From: CAINEC01 sp046303115
Lineage (GTDB): Bacteria > Bacteroidota > Bacteroidia > AKYH767-A > OLB10
DNA length: 11,186 nucleotides
Assembly: GCA_046303115.1 (NCBI GenBank)
Contig: JBKCGZ010000055.1
Coordinates: 1-11,186, forward strand
Direction: 5' to 3'
The notes beneath the pieces were generated by a model. That model saw only the letters and a program-made list of their open reading frames with translations, searched no databases and was not told the origin of the DNA. Numbering within the stretch: position 1 is the first letter of the stretch; each line of letters starts with the position of its first letter. The translations under genes and the position numbers were made by a program. Of the stretch, positions 1-7,007 are shown piece by piece.

Positions 1-51
1 CTCTTTAAATACATCTCTACAAAATTACATTTAAATTTAAACTCTTTAACC

Positions 52-78
52 TTGATTAACCAATAAAAATTATATTTG
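52..78 (+). promoter_or_regulatory. Bacteroidota-type promoter of the DUF4139 gene
   Basis: TATATTTG at 71-78 matches the Bacteroidota -7 consensus TAnnTTTG exactly. A TTG at 52-54 can serve as the -33 element, with a 16-nt spacer that is slightly short. The -7 element ends only 7 nt before the ATG at 86, so the transcript should begin at or next to the start codon. The -33 half overlaps an imperfect palindrome, TTGATTAACCAA (52-63). The motif match is seen; promoter activity is inferred. Confidence 0.55.
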
Positions 79-85
79 ATTCATT

Positions 86-1699
86 ATGAAAAAATCAACC
101 TTTAAAATAGTGCTTATTGCCCTTTTACTATTTAGCATCACAGCACAAGTAAATGCGCAAAATATTATTCGATTAGACAATTCGGAGATCGAAAAAATTA
201 GAGTTTATCAGAACGGGGCCTTTGTAAATCGGACAGTTAAAACCAGTCTTAATCCCGGATTAAACCAAGTGGTATTTGATGGACTTTCACCTTACATTAA
301 CCCGAATAGCGTTACCGTAAAAGGCATGGGAGATGCGACCATTATTGGAGTTAATTTCCAACAGAATTATTTAAAGGATCAGAAAAAATCGCCTGAGATT
401 AACAAGCTCGAAATTGAAAGAGATTCATTAAGTATCAAGTTGCGTTATATCCAGAACAAAACAGTTTCTACAAATGAAGGTATTGCAGTACTGCAAGCAA
501 ACAAATCGATTGGAGGAAATAACGGTGTTGTTGCAAATGATTTAATTGCCATTGTAGATTACTACGTAAAAAAAATTAACGCACTTAAAGATGAATTGAT
601 TGACTTAAACTTAAAAGAATTAAAAGTGCAAGATCAAATCAATAAAATTAATCAGCAATTAGCAGTAATAAACACCAAGCAAAATCAGCCTGAAGGAAAT
701 ATCGTTGTTACGGTTGATGCGAAAACAAAATCGGTTGCTACTTTTGATTTCACTTATTTGATTGCTAGTAATGTTAGCTGGACACCCATCTACGATGTGC
801 GAGTTAAGAATATCAACAATCCTATTGAATTTATTTTAAAAGCCAAGGTTTATCAAAGTACAGGTGAAGACTGGAACGATGTAAACCTTTCACTTAATAC
901 CGGTAATCCAACTGACGGAGCTCAGAAACCTGTTTTATATCCTTGGTATTTAAATTTCCAACAGTACAATTATAAAGTTAAGTCTATAAGCCGTATGGAA
1001 GCAGCACCCTCGATGATGGTTCAAGGCGAAAACAATGGACAAATGGCTGATGCAAAAATGGAATGGGCAAACACAGTGATGGTGGAGAACCAGCTCAGTA
1101 ACCAGTATGCAATTCAAAATAAATACACTTTGAAAAGTGGAAATCTGGAAACACAAATTGAGATTAATCGCACGAATGCCAATGCATACTATGAATATGC
1201 CTGCGCACCAAAATTGAATACCGATGCCTTTTTAATGGGACATATTCCGAATTGGGAAAATTTAAATTTATTAGATGCAGAAGGAACCGTTTATTTTGAT
1301 GGTGCTTATGTGGGGATTTGTGCAATTCAAAATACCACTGTGAATGATACAATGCATATTTCGCTTGGAAAAGATGAACGCATTGTGGTTAAACGCACAA
1401 AAACAAATGAGGTCAATGGAAGTAATTTGTTGGGCTCAATGAAAGAGAAAAAGTGCTTATATGATATCGTTGTTAAAAACACTAAAAAAGAAGCGGTAAC
1501 TGTAACAATTGAAGAACAACTTCCGATTAGTCAAGAAAAAGAAATTACAGTAAATGCACTTGAATTATCAGGAGGAGAATTAAATGCTACTACCGGATTA
1601 GTGACCTGGAAAATTAGTCTTCAACCTGGAGAAAGTATCACTAAGAAATTTAATTTTTCTGTGAAATATCCGAAAGATAAAGTTATAAGCGGACTTTAG
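86..1699 (+). CDS. Secreted DUF4140/DUF4139 domain protein (MuiA-like)
   Basis: This is a 537-residue exported protein of the 'mucoidy inhibitor A' type; its biochemical role is not established. Residues 1-24 form a Sec signal peptide (KK, a hydrophobic core, then VNA before Gln25). Residues about 35-100 match the N-terminal DUF4140 pattern (VYQNGAFVNRT, then GLSPYINPNSVTVKG). Residues about 103-200 are rich in Lys, Glu, Leu and Asn with heptad-like spacing and probably form a coiled coil. Residues about 207-535 are DUF4139: SWTPIYDVRV at 231-240, TGEDW at 259-263, a C-terminal beta-rich stretch and the closing YPKD motif. Length is usual for the family. The ATG at 86 is supported by the signal peptide and by a -7 element 7 nt upstream. 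Its last four bases overlap the convergent glycosyltransferase gene. An envelope or periplasmic location is inferred; no enzymatic motif is visible. Confidence 0.9.
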   Translation: MKKSTFKIVLIALLLFSITAQVNAQNIIRLDNSEIEKIRVYQNGAFVNRTVKTSLNPGLNQVVFDGLSPYINPNSVTVKGMGDATIIGVNFQQNYLKDQKKSPEINKLEIERDSLSIKLRYIQNKTVSTNEGIAVLQANKSIGGNNGVVANDLIAIVDYYVKKINALKDELIDLNLKELKVQDQINKINQQLAVINTKQNQPEGNIVVTVDAKTKSVATFDFTYLIASNVSWTPIYDVRVKNINNPIEFILKAKVYQSTGEDWNDVNLSLNTGNPTDGAQKPVLYPWYLNFQQYNYKVKSISRMEAAPSMMVQGENNGQMADAKMEWANTVMVENQLSNQYAIQNKYTLKSGNLETQIEINRTNANAYYEYACAPKLNTDAFLMGHIPNWENLNLLDAEGTVYFDGAYVGICAIQNTTVNDTMHISLGKDERIVVKRTKTNEVNGSNLLGSMKEKKCLYDIVVKNTKKEAVTVTIEEQLPISQEKEITVNALELSGGELNATTGLVTWKISLQPGESITKKFNFSVKYPKDKVISGL

Positions 1700-2715
1700 T
1701 TTAATAGCTTTTTATAAATAGCAATAAAACGAGGAATGGTAGCACTTCGATAAGCAAACGAAGACACCCATTCCTTGTTTTGCTTTATACAACTTTCTTG
1801 ATTGATAGCAAGTGCTACTTCAAAAGGATTGATATTTGGCTTTCTGATGATGCCATTCACTCCATCTTTCAACCATGAATGCGTAACCGCAATATCCGAA
1901 CAAACAGGAATACATTCGGCACTTAATGCTTCTAAAACACTAACGGACATTCCATCACTTTTAGGAATGCTCACATAAATTTTTGCTTTTGAATACCAAT
2001 GCGCATTTTGTTCCGCATTTAACCATCCAACAAATTCAACAGCTTCCTCTACTCCACTTTTCGCTACAAGCGCTTTCAGATGTTCCGTTTGATCACCTGT
2101 ACCACCTATTACTAATTTCCAATCACGATGTTGTTGATAGAACGCTGCGAAATCAGCAATTACTTGATCAATATTATACAATCGACTGTGCAATCGATTG
2201 GAGAAAATCAAATTTTCTTTTGACTCTTTCGAAATAACAGGATCGATTCCGTATTGAATGGAATGGATTTCTTTTATTAATGGAGCCGTTAAGCTATTAA
2301 TTGAATCAATCATACTGTCAGCATCAGCTGTAATCACCGCTGCATTTCTAAGTACTGATTGAACTAATAATTTATTTATCCAACTCCTATTCGGAACTAA
2401 TAACACATCGCTTCCCCAAGTAGTAACAACAACTGGAATATTCAATTTACGACAAGCTCTTGAAACAAAAACTGCCATTCTGTTTACCTGATGGATGTGA
2501 ACTAATGCAGGCTTTGATTTTTTTAAGTAGGATTTTAATTGCTGATAGTTTGAAATCCAGCTTAAAGGATTTGCACTCCGGAAAGAAATCACCTGCGTTT
2601 CAAAACTTCCAATATTCTCTTCCGCTAAAAAAGAACAGTTAACACCATGCCCAATCATCGCTTTTGAAAAAAGCGTAACATGAATTGAATTGGGTCCGAC
2701 TTGTAGTACGTTCAT
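1696..2715 (-). CDS. Glycosyltransferase family 4-like protein (GT-B)
   Basis: This 339-residue protein probably transfers a sugar from a nucleotide donor to a lipid-linked glycan at the cytoplasmic face. The N-terminal half is acceptor-like: VGPNS at 6-10, VHIHQ at 72-76 and TWGSD at 99-103. The C-terminal half carries the donor-site pattern of Glycos_transf_1: FSNRLHSRLYNID at 171-183, IGGTGDQ at 203-209, FVGW at 228-231 and SDGMSVSVLEAL at 253-264. The last is the EX7E motif with Asp254 in the first acidic position and Glu262 in the second, a variation common in GT4 proteins. There is no signal peptide or membrane span. The ATG follows the preceding gene's stop by one base, so the two are cotranscribed and probably coupled. 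The stop overlaps the convergent DUF4139 gene. Donor and acceptor cannot be told from sequence. Confidence 0.88.
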   Translation of the reverse strand: MNVLQVGPNSIHVTLFSKAMIGHGVNCSFLAEENIGSFETQVISFRSANPLSWISNYQQLKSYLKKSKPALVHIHQVNRMAVFVSRACRKLNIPVVVTTWGSDVLLVPNRSWINKLLVQSVLRNAAVITADADSMIDSINSLTAPLIKEIHSIQYGIDPVISKESKENLIFSNRLHSRLYNIDQVIADFAAFYQQHRDWKLVIGGTGDQTEHLKALVAKSGVEEAVEFVGWLNAEQNAHWYSKAKIYVSIPKSDGMSVSVLEALSAECIPVCSDIAVTHSWLKDGVNGIIRKPNINPFEVALAINQESCIKQNKEWVSSFAYRSATIPRFIAIYKKLLN

Positions 2716-2716
2716 A

Positions 2717-3931
2717 TTATAGCGAATCGATTAATTGATTTAGTTTTTCAACTTGATATTTACGATGTAAACGCTCGATTTTACCTCTATCACAATTTAA
2801 AATTGTTTTCGTATTCCAATCTTGATAGGCTGCATAAATAGCTGTTTCAATTTCATTGACATTATCGAAATCAGCCACGTAACCTGCATCACATTCTTTA
2901 ATTAAATCGGCTGCTACATCATTCGCATCTACAACAGCAATGATGGGTTTACATGCTGCAAGGTAATCAAATAATTTTCCTGAATAAACACCAGGTCGAT
3001 TCATCTTGGCAAGTACTAATAAGTTTGCATCTGCTAATTGCTGATAACGACAAGCCTCTTGATACGTGCATTGTCCGACAAACTCAACAGTTAAATGATG
3101 ATGATCAGGGACATCAAAATTCTGAGGTGTACCGATAAATTGAATATGTACTTTTCTTGAATGAGCATCAAAATTTAAAAACTGAATTAATGCCTCAAAA
3201 AAATGAGTCGGTTTTTGAGCACCGTAAAAAGTACCCGCATAAACGATGGTAAATACCTTATTGAAATTATAATCACTTGTTGCAGGTAAATCTAAATGAT
3301 GTCCGTTTTTAATTTCATGCACCTGCACATTCGGACAAAGTCGTTGAAAGTCGGCAACAATAGGCATACTAACGGTGGTGAGTATACTTGCTCGTTGATT
3401 GATATATTCTTCAACTGAACGATTCAACACTTTAGCTGATTCATTCACATGAGGATTTAAAGATAATTCATCACGACAGTCAGCAATCCATTTTACAGAT
3501 TGATTATTTTTCAAGAATGGAAATGCAGCGAGATGTGCTTCTAAAGGAGCTGATGATGTTAGAATAATATCAATTGGTTGTTGCTTATTTATTAATTCCA
3601 ATTGGTGATTAACCTGCTTCATCCAACTGGACAATGGGAATTTAGTAACTGAACGAACCAGATAATTCCAAAGTACTTTGGCTATATGTGTGAACCGCGA
3701 ATGGCTTTTATTGAATTCAGCGAGTTTTAAAAATGATTTATTGGCTATGCGATAAACAGTGGAATCATTTACCACTTCCAACGATAAAGAACTTGCTTCC
3801 TTTTTTAATGTAATCACAGAAACATCCAACTTGTCTTTATCGAGATATTTCACAAAAGCATCCATACGATTCACCGCTACTCCGTTTATTGGAGGAAACC
3901 AGGTAGTGACAAGAACCAGATGTTTCTTCAT
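2717..3931 (-). CDS. Glycosyltransferase (GT4-like, GT-B fold)
   Basis: This 404-residue protein resembles the group-1 glycosyltransferases of capsule and O-antigen loci. It opens with the GT-B nucleotide-fold pattern VLVTTWFPPINGVAVNRM (6-23), in which the Pro-Pro-x-x-Gly loop is typical. DCRDE (151-155) resembles the conserved D.RD motif in this branch. The donor half begins at IVYAGTFYGAQK (229-240), then FIGTPQ (265-270), and YSGKLFDYLAACKPIIAV (316-333), the equivalent of the family's K-hexapeptide E/D-Y helix that contacts the nucleotide sugar. There is no classic EX7E motif, which is common in this subgroup. It starts 10 nt after the flippase stop and ends 1 nt before the next glycosyltransferase, so the three form one operon. 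The sugar specificity is unknown. Confidence 0.86.
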   Translation of the reverse strand: MKKHLVLVTTWFPPINGVAVNRMDAFVKYLDKDKLDVSVITLKKEASSLSLEVVNDSTVYRIANKSFLKLAEFNKSHSRFTHIAKVLWNYLVRSVTKFPLSSWMKQVNHQLELINKQQPIDIILTSSAPLEAHLAAFPFLKNNQSVKWIADCRDELSLNPHVNESAKVLNRSVEEYINQRASILTTVSMPIVADFQRLCPNVQVHEIKNGHHLDLPATSDYNFNKVFTIVYAGTFYGAQKPTHFFEALIQFLNFDAHSRKVHIQFIGTPQNFDVPDHHHLTVEFVGQCTYQEACRYQQLADANLLVLAKMNRPGVYSGKLFDYLAACKPIIAVVDANDVAADLIKECDAGYVADFDNVNEIETAIYAAYQDWNTKTILNCDRGKIERLHRKYQVEKLNQLIDSL

Positions 3932-3941
3932 AGTGGATTAC

Positions 3942-5207
3942 TTATCGTTGTTTGTCAAATTTAGTAATCAATTGAAAATACCAGGATGAAAGCACCATGT
4001 AAAAGACACTCATTCCGATGGAATAAACCAACAATGCATTTTTGAAATCAAATTTATAGAGCGAAGCAGCAAAGAGTACTCCTAACCCTAAGGCATATCC
4101 GACAATACTGAATGCATAGGCTGTTTTTTGTTGCTTCATTAAAACAGGTGTGGTCGACACGCAAGAGCAAATAAAATTCGTTACCAATACAGGCACAAAG
4201 TAAATAGTAATTGTCCCTGCCTCCTTCCACTTCTCACCTAAATACCAGGTAAACAAGTCCTCACCGAAGAAGAAAATCACAATAGCAAATGGCAACAACA
4301 CCATTAACATCATTCTGATTGTTCTTAGATAAATACTTTTGATTGATCGACTCTGATGCATCAAACTACTCGCTTCGCTGTAAAACAACTGCGATAATGA
4401 TCCGCTAATTAATATCAACGGTGCTTTCAAGTAGCGATTCGTTAAAGCAAATAAACCTAATGCAGTTACGCCATACTGATGACTAATAATTCCGAATAAT
4501 AAAAATTGCGTTGCTAAAATATCCGTAAAGGCATGTAAAGAATTCACCATTGGAAAATCCTTATGATGAATGGCCATTTCTTTTAACTCTGCCTGACTAA
4601 CTCCTTTTTTCAGCATAGATTTAAGCATCGGCATACCTAAAATCAATACAGGAAGTATAGCACCGGCAATCCATGCTATCAACATTCCTTTCACACCAAA
4701 ACCAATATATCCGAAGAAAGCATAACCTGCATTTTGAAAAAAGGATTGAATAATTCGCGAAACAGATAATGACGAATATTTACCTTGGTGCAAAAGCCAT
4801 TGCGTCAATAAATTCAATAAGCCTAAACCTGCAATTGCCAAAGGCAAGAATCGTAAATGAAAGGCTATTTCTTCTGAATTAAAAAAATGAACTAACCAAT
4901 CTGGATAAATACTAAAGAAGCTCGAGAGCAAAATAAATCCCCCTAAAATCCACGCGCAAAGTTTTAATAATATCTGCAATCGTTCTTCACTCTTCTCTAA
5001 CACAACAGCGATTTCAAATCGGCCCATTGCAATAATACCAATGAGCGAAACTACGGTCAGGAAGTTTTCTTGAACTGCGATATCTGCAGGGGAATAGATT
5101 CGAGCGATAAAAGGAGCAAATACAAAAGGTAACAACTGTCCTATCAGGTTACCTGAAAATAACTGAGTAAAATTCTTCAGGTAAGTTTTATGCTCTGTGG
5201 GCTTCAT
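3942..5207 (-). CDS. Wzx-type polysaccharide flippase (MATE-like exporter superfamily)
   Basis: This 421-residue integral membrane protein has roughly a dozen hydrophobic segments. It most resembles O-antigen/capsule flippases, which move undecaprenyl-linked oligosaccharides across the inner membrane. The diagnostic region is near the N-terminus: LPFVFAPFIARIYSPADIAV followed by IGIIAMGRFEIAVVLEKSEE, matching the family pattern of a helix, R-[IL]-[YF]-[ST]-P, a second helix and R-[YF]-E-x-A-[IV]. The charged loop near residues 200-220 is expected on the cytoplasmic side. The ATG at 5207 gives a short hydrophilic leader before the first helix, as usual. It heads a tight operon with two glycosyltransferases. 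No clear promoter is visible: only a degenerate TAATTTAG lies about 15 nt upstream, and a hairpin separates it from the previous gene. A teichuronic-acid-type exporter is the alternative name for the same fold. Confidence 0.88.
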   Translation of the reverse strand: MKPTEHKTYLKNFTQLFSGNLIGQLLPFVFAPFIARIYSPADIAVQENFLTVVSLIGIIAMGRFEIAVVLEKSEERLQILLKLCAWILGGFILLSSFFSIYPDWLVHFFNSEEIAFHLRFLPLAIAGLGLLNLLTQWLLHQGKYSSLSVSRIIQSFFQNAGYAFFGYIGFGVKGMLIAWIAGAILPVLILGMPMLKSMLKKGVSQAELKEMAIHHKDFPMVNSLHAFTDILATQFLLFGIISHQYGVTALGLFALTNRYLKAPLILISGSLSQLFYSEASSLMHQSRSIKSIYLRTIRMMLMVLLPFAIVIFFFGEDLFTWYLGEKWKEAGTITIYFVPVLVTNFICSCVSTTPVLMKQQKTAYAFSIVGYALGLGVLFAASLYKFDFKNALLVYSIGMSVFYMVLSSWYFQLITKFDKQR

Positions 5208-5272
5208 CGTTGATTAGATTGGCTAAATTAATACACTTCGACCAACTTTCATAAACCCCTATAAAATGCAAA

Positions 5273-5292
5273 CGTGGCCCGAGAAGACCACG
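5273..5292 (-). terminator. Hairpin downstream of the T9SS-domain gene, possible terminator or attenuator
   Basis: In minus-strand RNA, CGUGGUC and GGCCACG can pair over 7 bp (one G-U wobble) around a UUCUCG loop. The hairpin lies 30 nt after the stop of the sorting-domain gene. It is followed by UUUGCAUUUUAU, a moderately U-rich tail interrupted by GCA. GC-rich pairing is unusual in this AT-rich surrounding. It could terminate the upstream transcript or attenuate readthrough into the flippase gene. The structure is seen in the sequence; its function is inferred. Confidence 0.35.
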
Positions 5293-5322
5293 AATGCTCA
5301 ATCAAACCATAAAAACACATCT

Positions 5323-5706
5323 TTAACGCTTAACCTCTAAGGTCTTGCGAATATTTTCTGATCCTGAACGGATATTGTAGTAGTATAAACCATCTTCCAG
5401 ATTTTCGGCGCTTACCTCAAATTGATAGATAACGCCCTCCTCTGTAGTATCATCAAATATTTCTGATACCAGCTTACCACGACAATCAAACAATTCGATT
5501 TGAAGGTGATCTACTTTATCTGATTTAATATAAAGCATTGAAGATTCTGAACATGGATTTGGATAAGTAATGGGAAAATGTCCCGGAGTACTCACCTTGG
5601 TAATAGAAGACAATACAAAAGGTATATTATCTGCCTTTGCCATACCGGTTGTTGCCAACTGATAAAAGACGATAATTAATACTGCGATATAATATTGTTT
5701 CCTCAT
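5323..5706 (-). CDS. Small secreted protein consisting mostly of a T9SS type A sorting domain
   Basis: This 127-residue protein has a Sec signal peptide (MRK, a hydrophobic core, MAKA before Asp26), about 20 linker residues, then a C-terminal domain from about residue 46. That domain has the type A sorting pattern: YPNP at 48-51, a strand with IELFDCRGKLV (70-80), LEDGLYYYNI (103-112) and a basic tail ending VKR. Such domains direct cargo through the outer-membrane type IX secretion system and are normally removed on export. Here almost no cargo remains in front of it. Two cysteines (52 and 75) lie inside the domain. The ATG at 5706 is chosen over an in-frame TTG three codons upstream, because that TTG is the end of a -7 promoter element. 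It sits between an acyltransferase and the flippase gene, with a hairpin downstream. Truncation of a larger gene is possible, but reading frame and signal peptide are intact. Confidence 0.8.
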   Translation of the reverse strand: MRKQYYIAVLIIVFYQLATTGMAKADNIPFVLSSITKVSTPGHFPITYPNPCSESSMLYIKSDKVDHLQIELFDCRGKLVSEIFDDTTEEGVIYQFEVSAENLEDGLYYYNIRSGSENIRKTLEVKR

Positions 5707-5712
5707 GTGATG

Positions 5713-5721
5713 CAAATTATA
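5713..5721 (-). promoter_or_regulatory. Candidate -7 element of the T9SS-domain gene
   Basis: Read on the minus strand, TATAATTTG differs from TAnnTTTG only by one extra spacer base. It ends 6 nt before the ATG at 5706, the same geometry as at other gene starts here. No TTG is visible at the usual -33 distance, so the call rests on the -7 half only. Confidence 0.4.
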
Positions 5722-5790
5722 TCAATCTGCTTGTGAGGCATTCTATTTTTAGGTGAAAAACGAATAAAAAGGGGTAAATCTTGGATTTAT

Positions 5791-6948
5791 TTACTTGAAA
5801 GGATTACGTTGAATCCAATCGGAACCTGATTTTTCAGGCAGTACATGACTGATTAAGGAATTGACAATTTTATTCTCAAATCGCATGAAAGCTTTATACT
5901 CCACAGGAACCGCACCAACAGTTGATTTGATCTCTAAAGCGGTTCTACCGAATGAAATCCGTTGCATCTTATGCTGAATAGCTATTTCAATATAGTGATA
6001 AAGTATATTCTGATAAATCGCTAAAATTTTATTGAGTGAGTAATCGAATCCAATATGATGTGCTTCTAATTCATTCCCGTTCATAATAACAGTCATGAAT
6101 GCGATGATCTTCTTATCCTTCCAAAATGTTCGAAATATGATACGGTCGTTTGAAAGATTTAATAGATTGAATAGATAATCGATTTTACACGAAAGCAATC
6201 GCACAGGAGATTTTTGCTGAACGCCTTTATACAATTCGTACAAGGTAGTTTTATGCTTTTTAAAATCATCCGCATTAAAATCGCGAATCTCTACGCCCTC
6301 CATTTTCTTCATCACATTGTTTGCTCGTACTCGATATTTAGAGCTAAGCGCTAGCAGATAATCATCGAACTTCATCCACTTTGGGTCGACATCAAATTCC
6401 ATGATAGGGTCCATGACCATTGGGAGGAATTTATGCTGCGGAAAATCTTCAACCATTTTATCCTCTTTCGGTAAGTCCTTAACGATTGTCGCCACAACCT
6501 TACCAGCTGCATTCAATTCCTTTTTTATTAACTCAATAGACTCAAACAATGATTTACTATCTCGCTTATCTGAAATAACACCATAATCGCCACTCAATAA
6601 AATATTCCCTGAAACAATTAAGTAATGTGGTTTATTTCGCTTGATTCCAAAAATGAATTTATCCAATACCTGACTAAACACATTTAAGAGTTGTCCATAA
6701 GGATCAAGATTCAAAATTGAATTTAAATCGCGCTGCGCTAAATCAACAATCTGAAAATAATGAAAGCTTATTTCTTTATTCGACTTGTTTTTTTTTAAGA
6801 TGTAATAAAATGATAAACCTTCATAGCCTGCTTCTTCCACTGCATTCAGATAGGTTTTATCTAGAAAACAATTTCGATGCTGAAGTTGCATCCATAAATC
6901 GGAAGGAACTTCTTTTGCAGATCTAAAAACGCCAATAATTGTATTCAA
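5791..6948 (-). CDS. GNAT/FemAB-like acyltransferase (peptidogalycan-biosynthesis type)
   Basis: This protein of up to 385 residues resembles the Acetyltransf_6/FemAB-like GNAT proteins of Bacteroidota, whose substrate is not known. The N-terminal part has W19 and FLDKTYLNAVEE (28-39), typical of the first GNAT subdomain. The second subdomain contains YLLALSSKYRVRANNVMKK (197-215) and FRTFWKDKKIIAFM (272-285). The C-terminal signature is SFGRTALEIKSTVGAVPVEY (332-351), and the protein ends in RNPFK, as relatives often do. No signal peptide is present, so it is probably cytoplasmic. The start is unresolved. An in-frame TAA at 6954-6952 closes the frame two codons upstream, the only canonical alternative start is TTG at 6948, and the first ATG (6891) would remove 19 residues that appear to belong to the fold. 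An ATT at 6939 is another option. It lies 59 nt after the DUF885 gene and could be cotranscribed with it. Confidence 0.82.
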   Translation of the reverse strand: MNTIIGVFRSAKEVPSDLWMQLQHRNCFLDKTYLNAVEEAGYEGLSFYYILKKNKSNKEISFHYFQIVDLAQRDLNSILNLDPYGQLLNVFSQVLDKFIFGIKRNKPHYLIVSGNILLSGDYGVISDKRDSKSLFESIELIKKELNAAGKVVATIVKDLPKEDKMVEDFPQHKFLPMVMDPIMEFDVDPKWMKFDDYLLALSSKYRVRANNVMKKMEGVEIRDFNADDFKKHKTTLYELYKGVQQKSPVRLLSCKIDYLFNLLNLSNDRIIFRTFWKDKKIIAFMTVIMNGNELEAHHIGFDYSLNKILAIYQNILYHYIEIAIQHKMQRISFGRTALEIKSTVGAVPVEYKAFMRFENKIVNSLISHVLPEKSGSDWIQRNPFK

Positions 6949-6954
6949 AATTTA
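6946..6954 (-). promoter_or_regulatory. Candidate -7 element overlapping the TTG start of the acyltransferase gene
   Basis: On the minus strand TAAATTTTG has the same TA-N3-TTTG form as the element before the T9SS-domain gene. Its last three bases are the TTG that is also the only canonical start codon upstream of the conserved region. If it is a real promoter, that TTG is not transcribed and translation would have to start downstream. If not, the gene is read from the DUF885 promoter. No -33 element is evident. Confidence 0.25.
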
Positions 6955-7007
6955 ATAGCTAATATGAGAGAGAAACAACAATGAGAACTAATAGTTTAAA
7001 CCGCTAA

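Noticed and set aside
30..41. 12-nt perfect palindrome TTTAAATTTAAA and a repeated CTCTTTAA (1-8, 42-49) upstream of the first gene
   Set aside because: Low-complexity AT-rich sequence in which such matches are expected by chance.
950..1352. Open frames antisense to the DUF4139 gene
   Set aside because: Short, low-complexity translations with no recognisable domain or signal, lying wholly opposite a well-supported gene; reading-frame shadows.
5707..5715. TTG start giving three extra residues on the T9SS-domain protein
   Set aside because: That TTG is part of the TATAATTTG element, and the ATG at 5706 begins a normal signal peptide.
5775..5789. TAAATC/GATTTA stem-loop just after the acyltransferase stop, considered as a terminator
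   Set aside because: It has only one G-C pair in six and a 3-nt loop, with four C residues before the T-run; too weak to call.
6994..7001. GTTTAAAC palindrome between the DUF885 and acyltransferase genes
   Set aside because: Eight AT-rich bases, no loop or T-run for a terminator, and no partner copy in the window.
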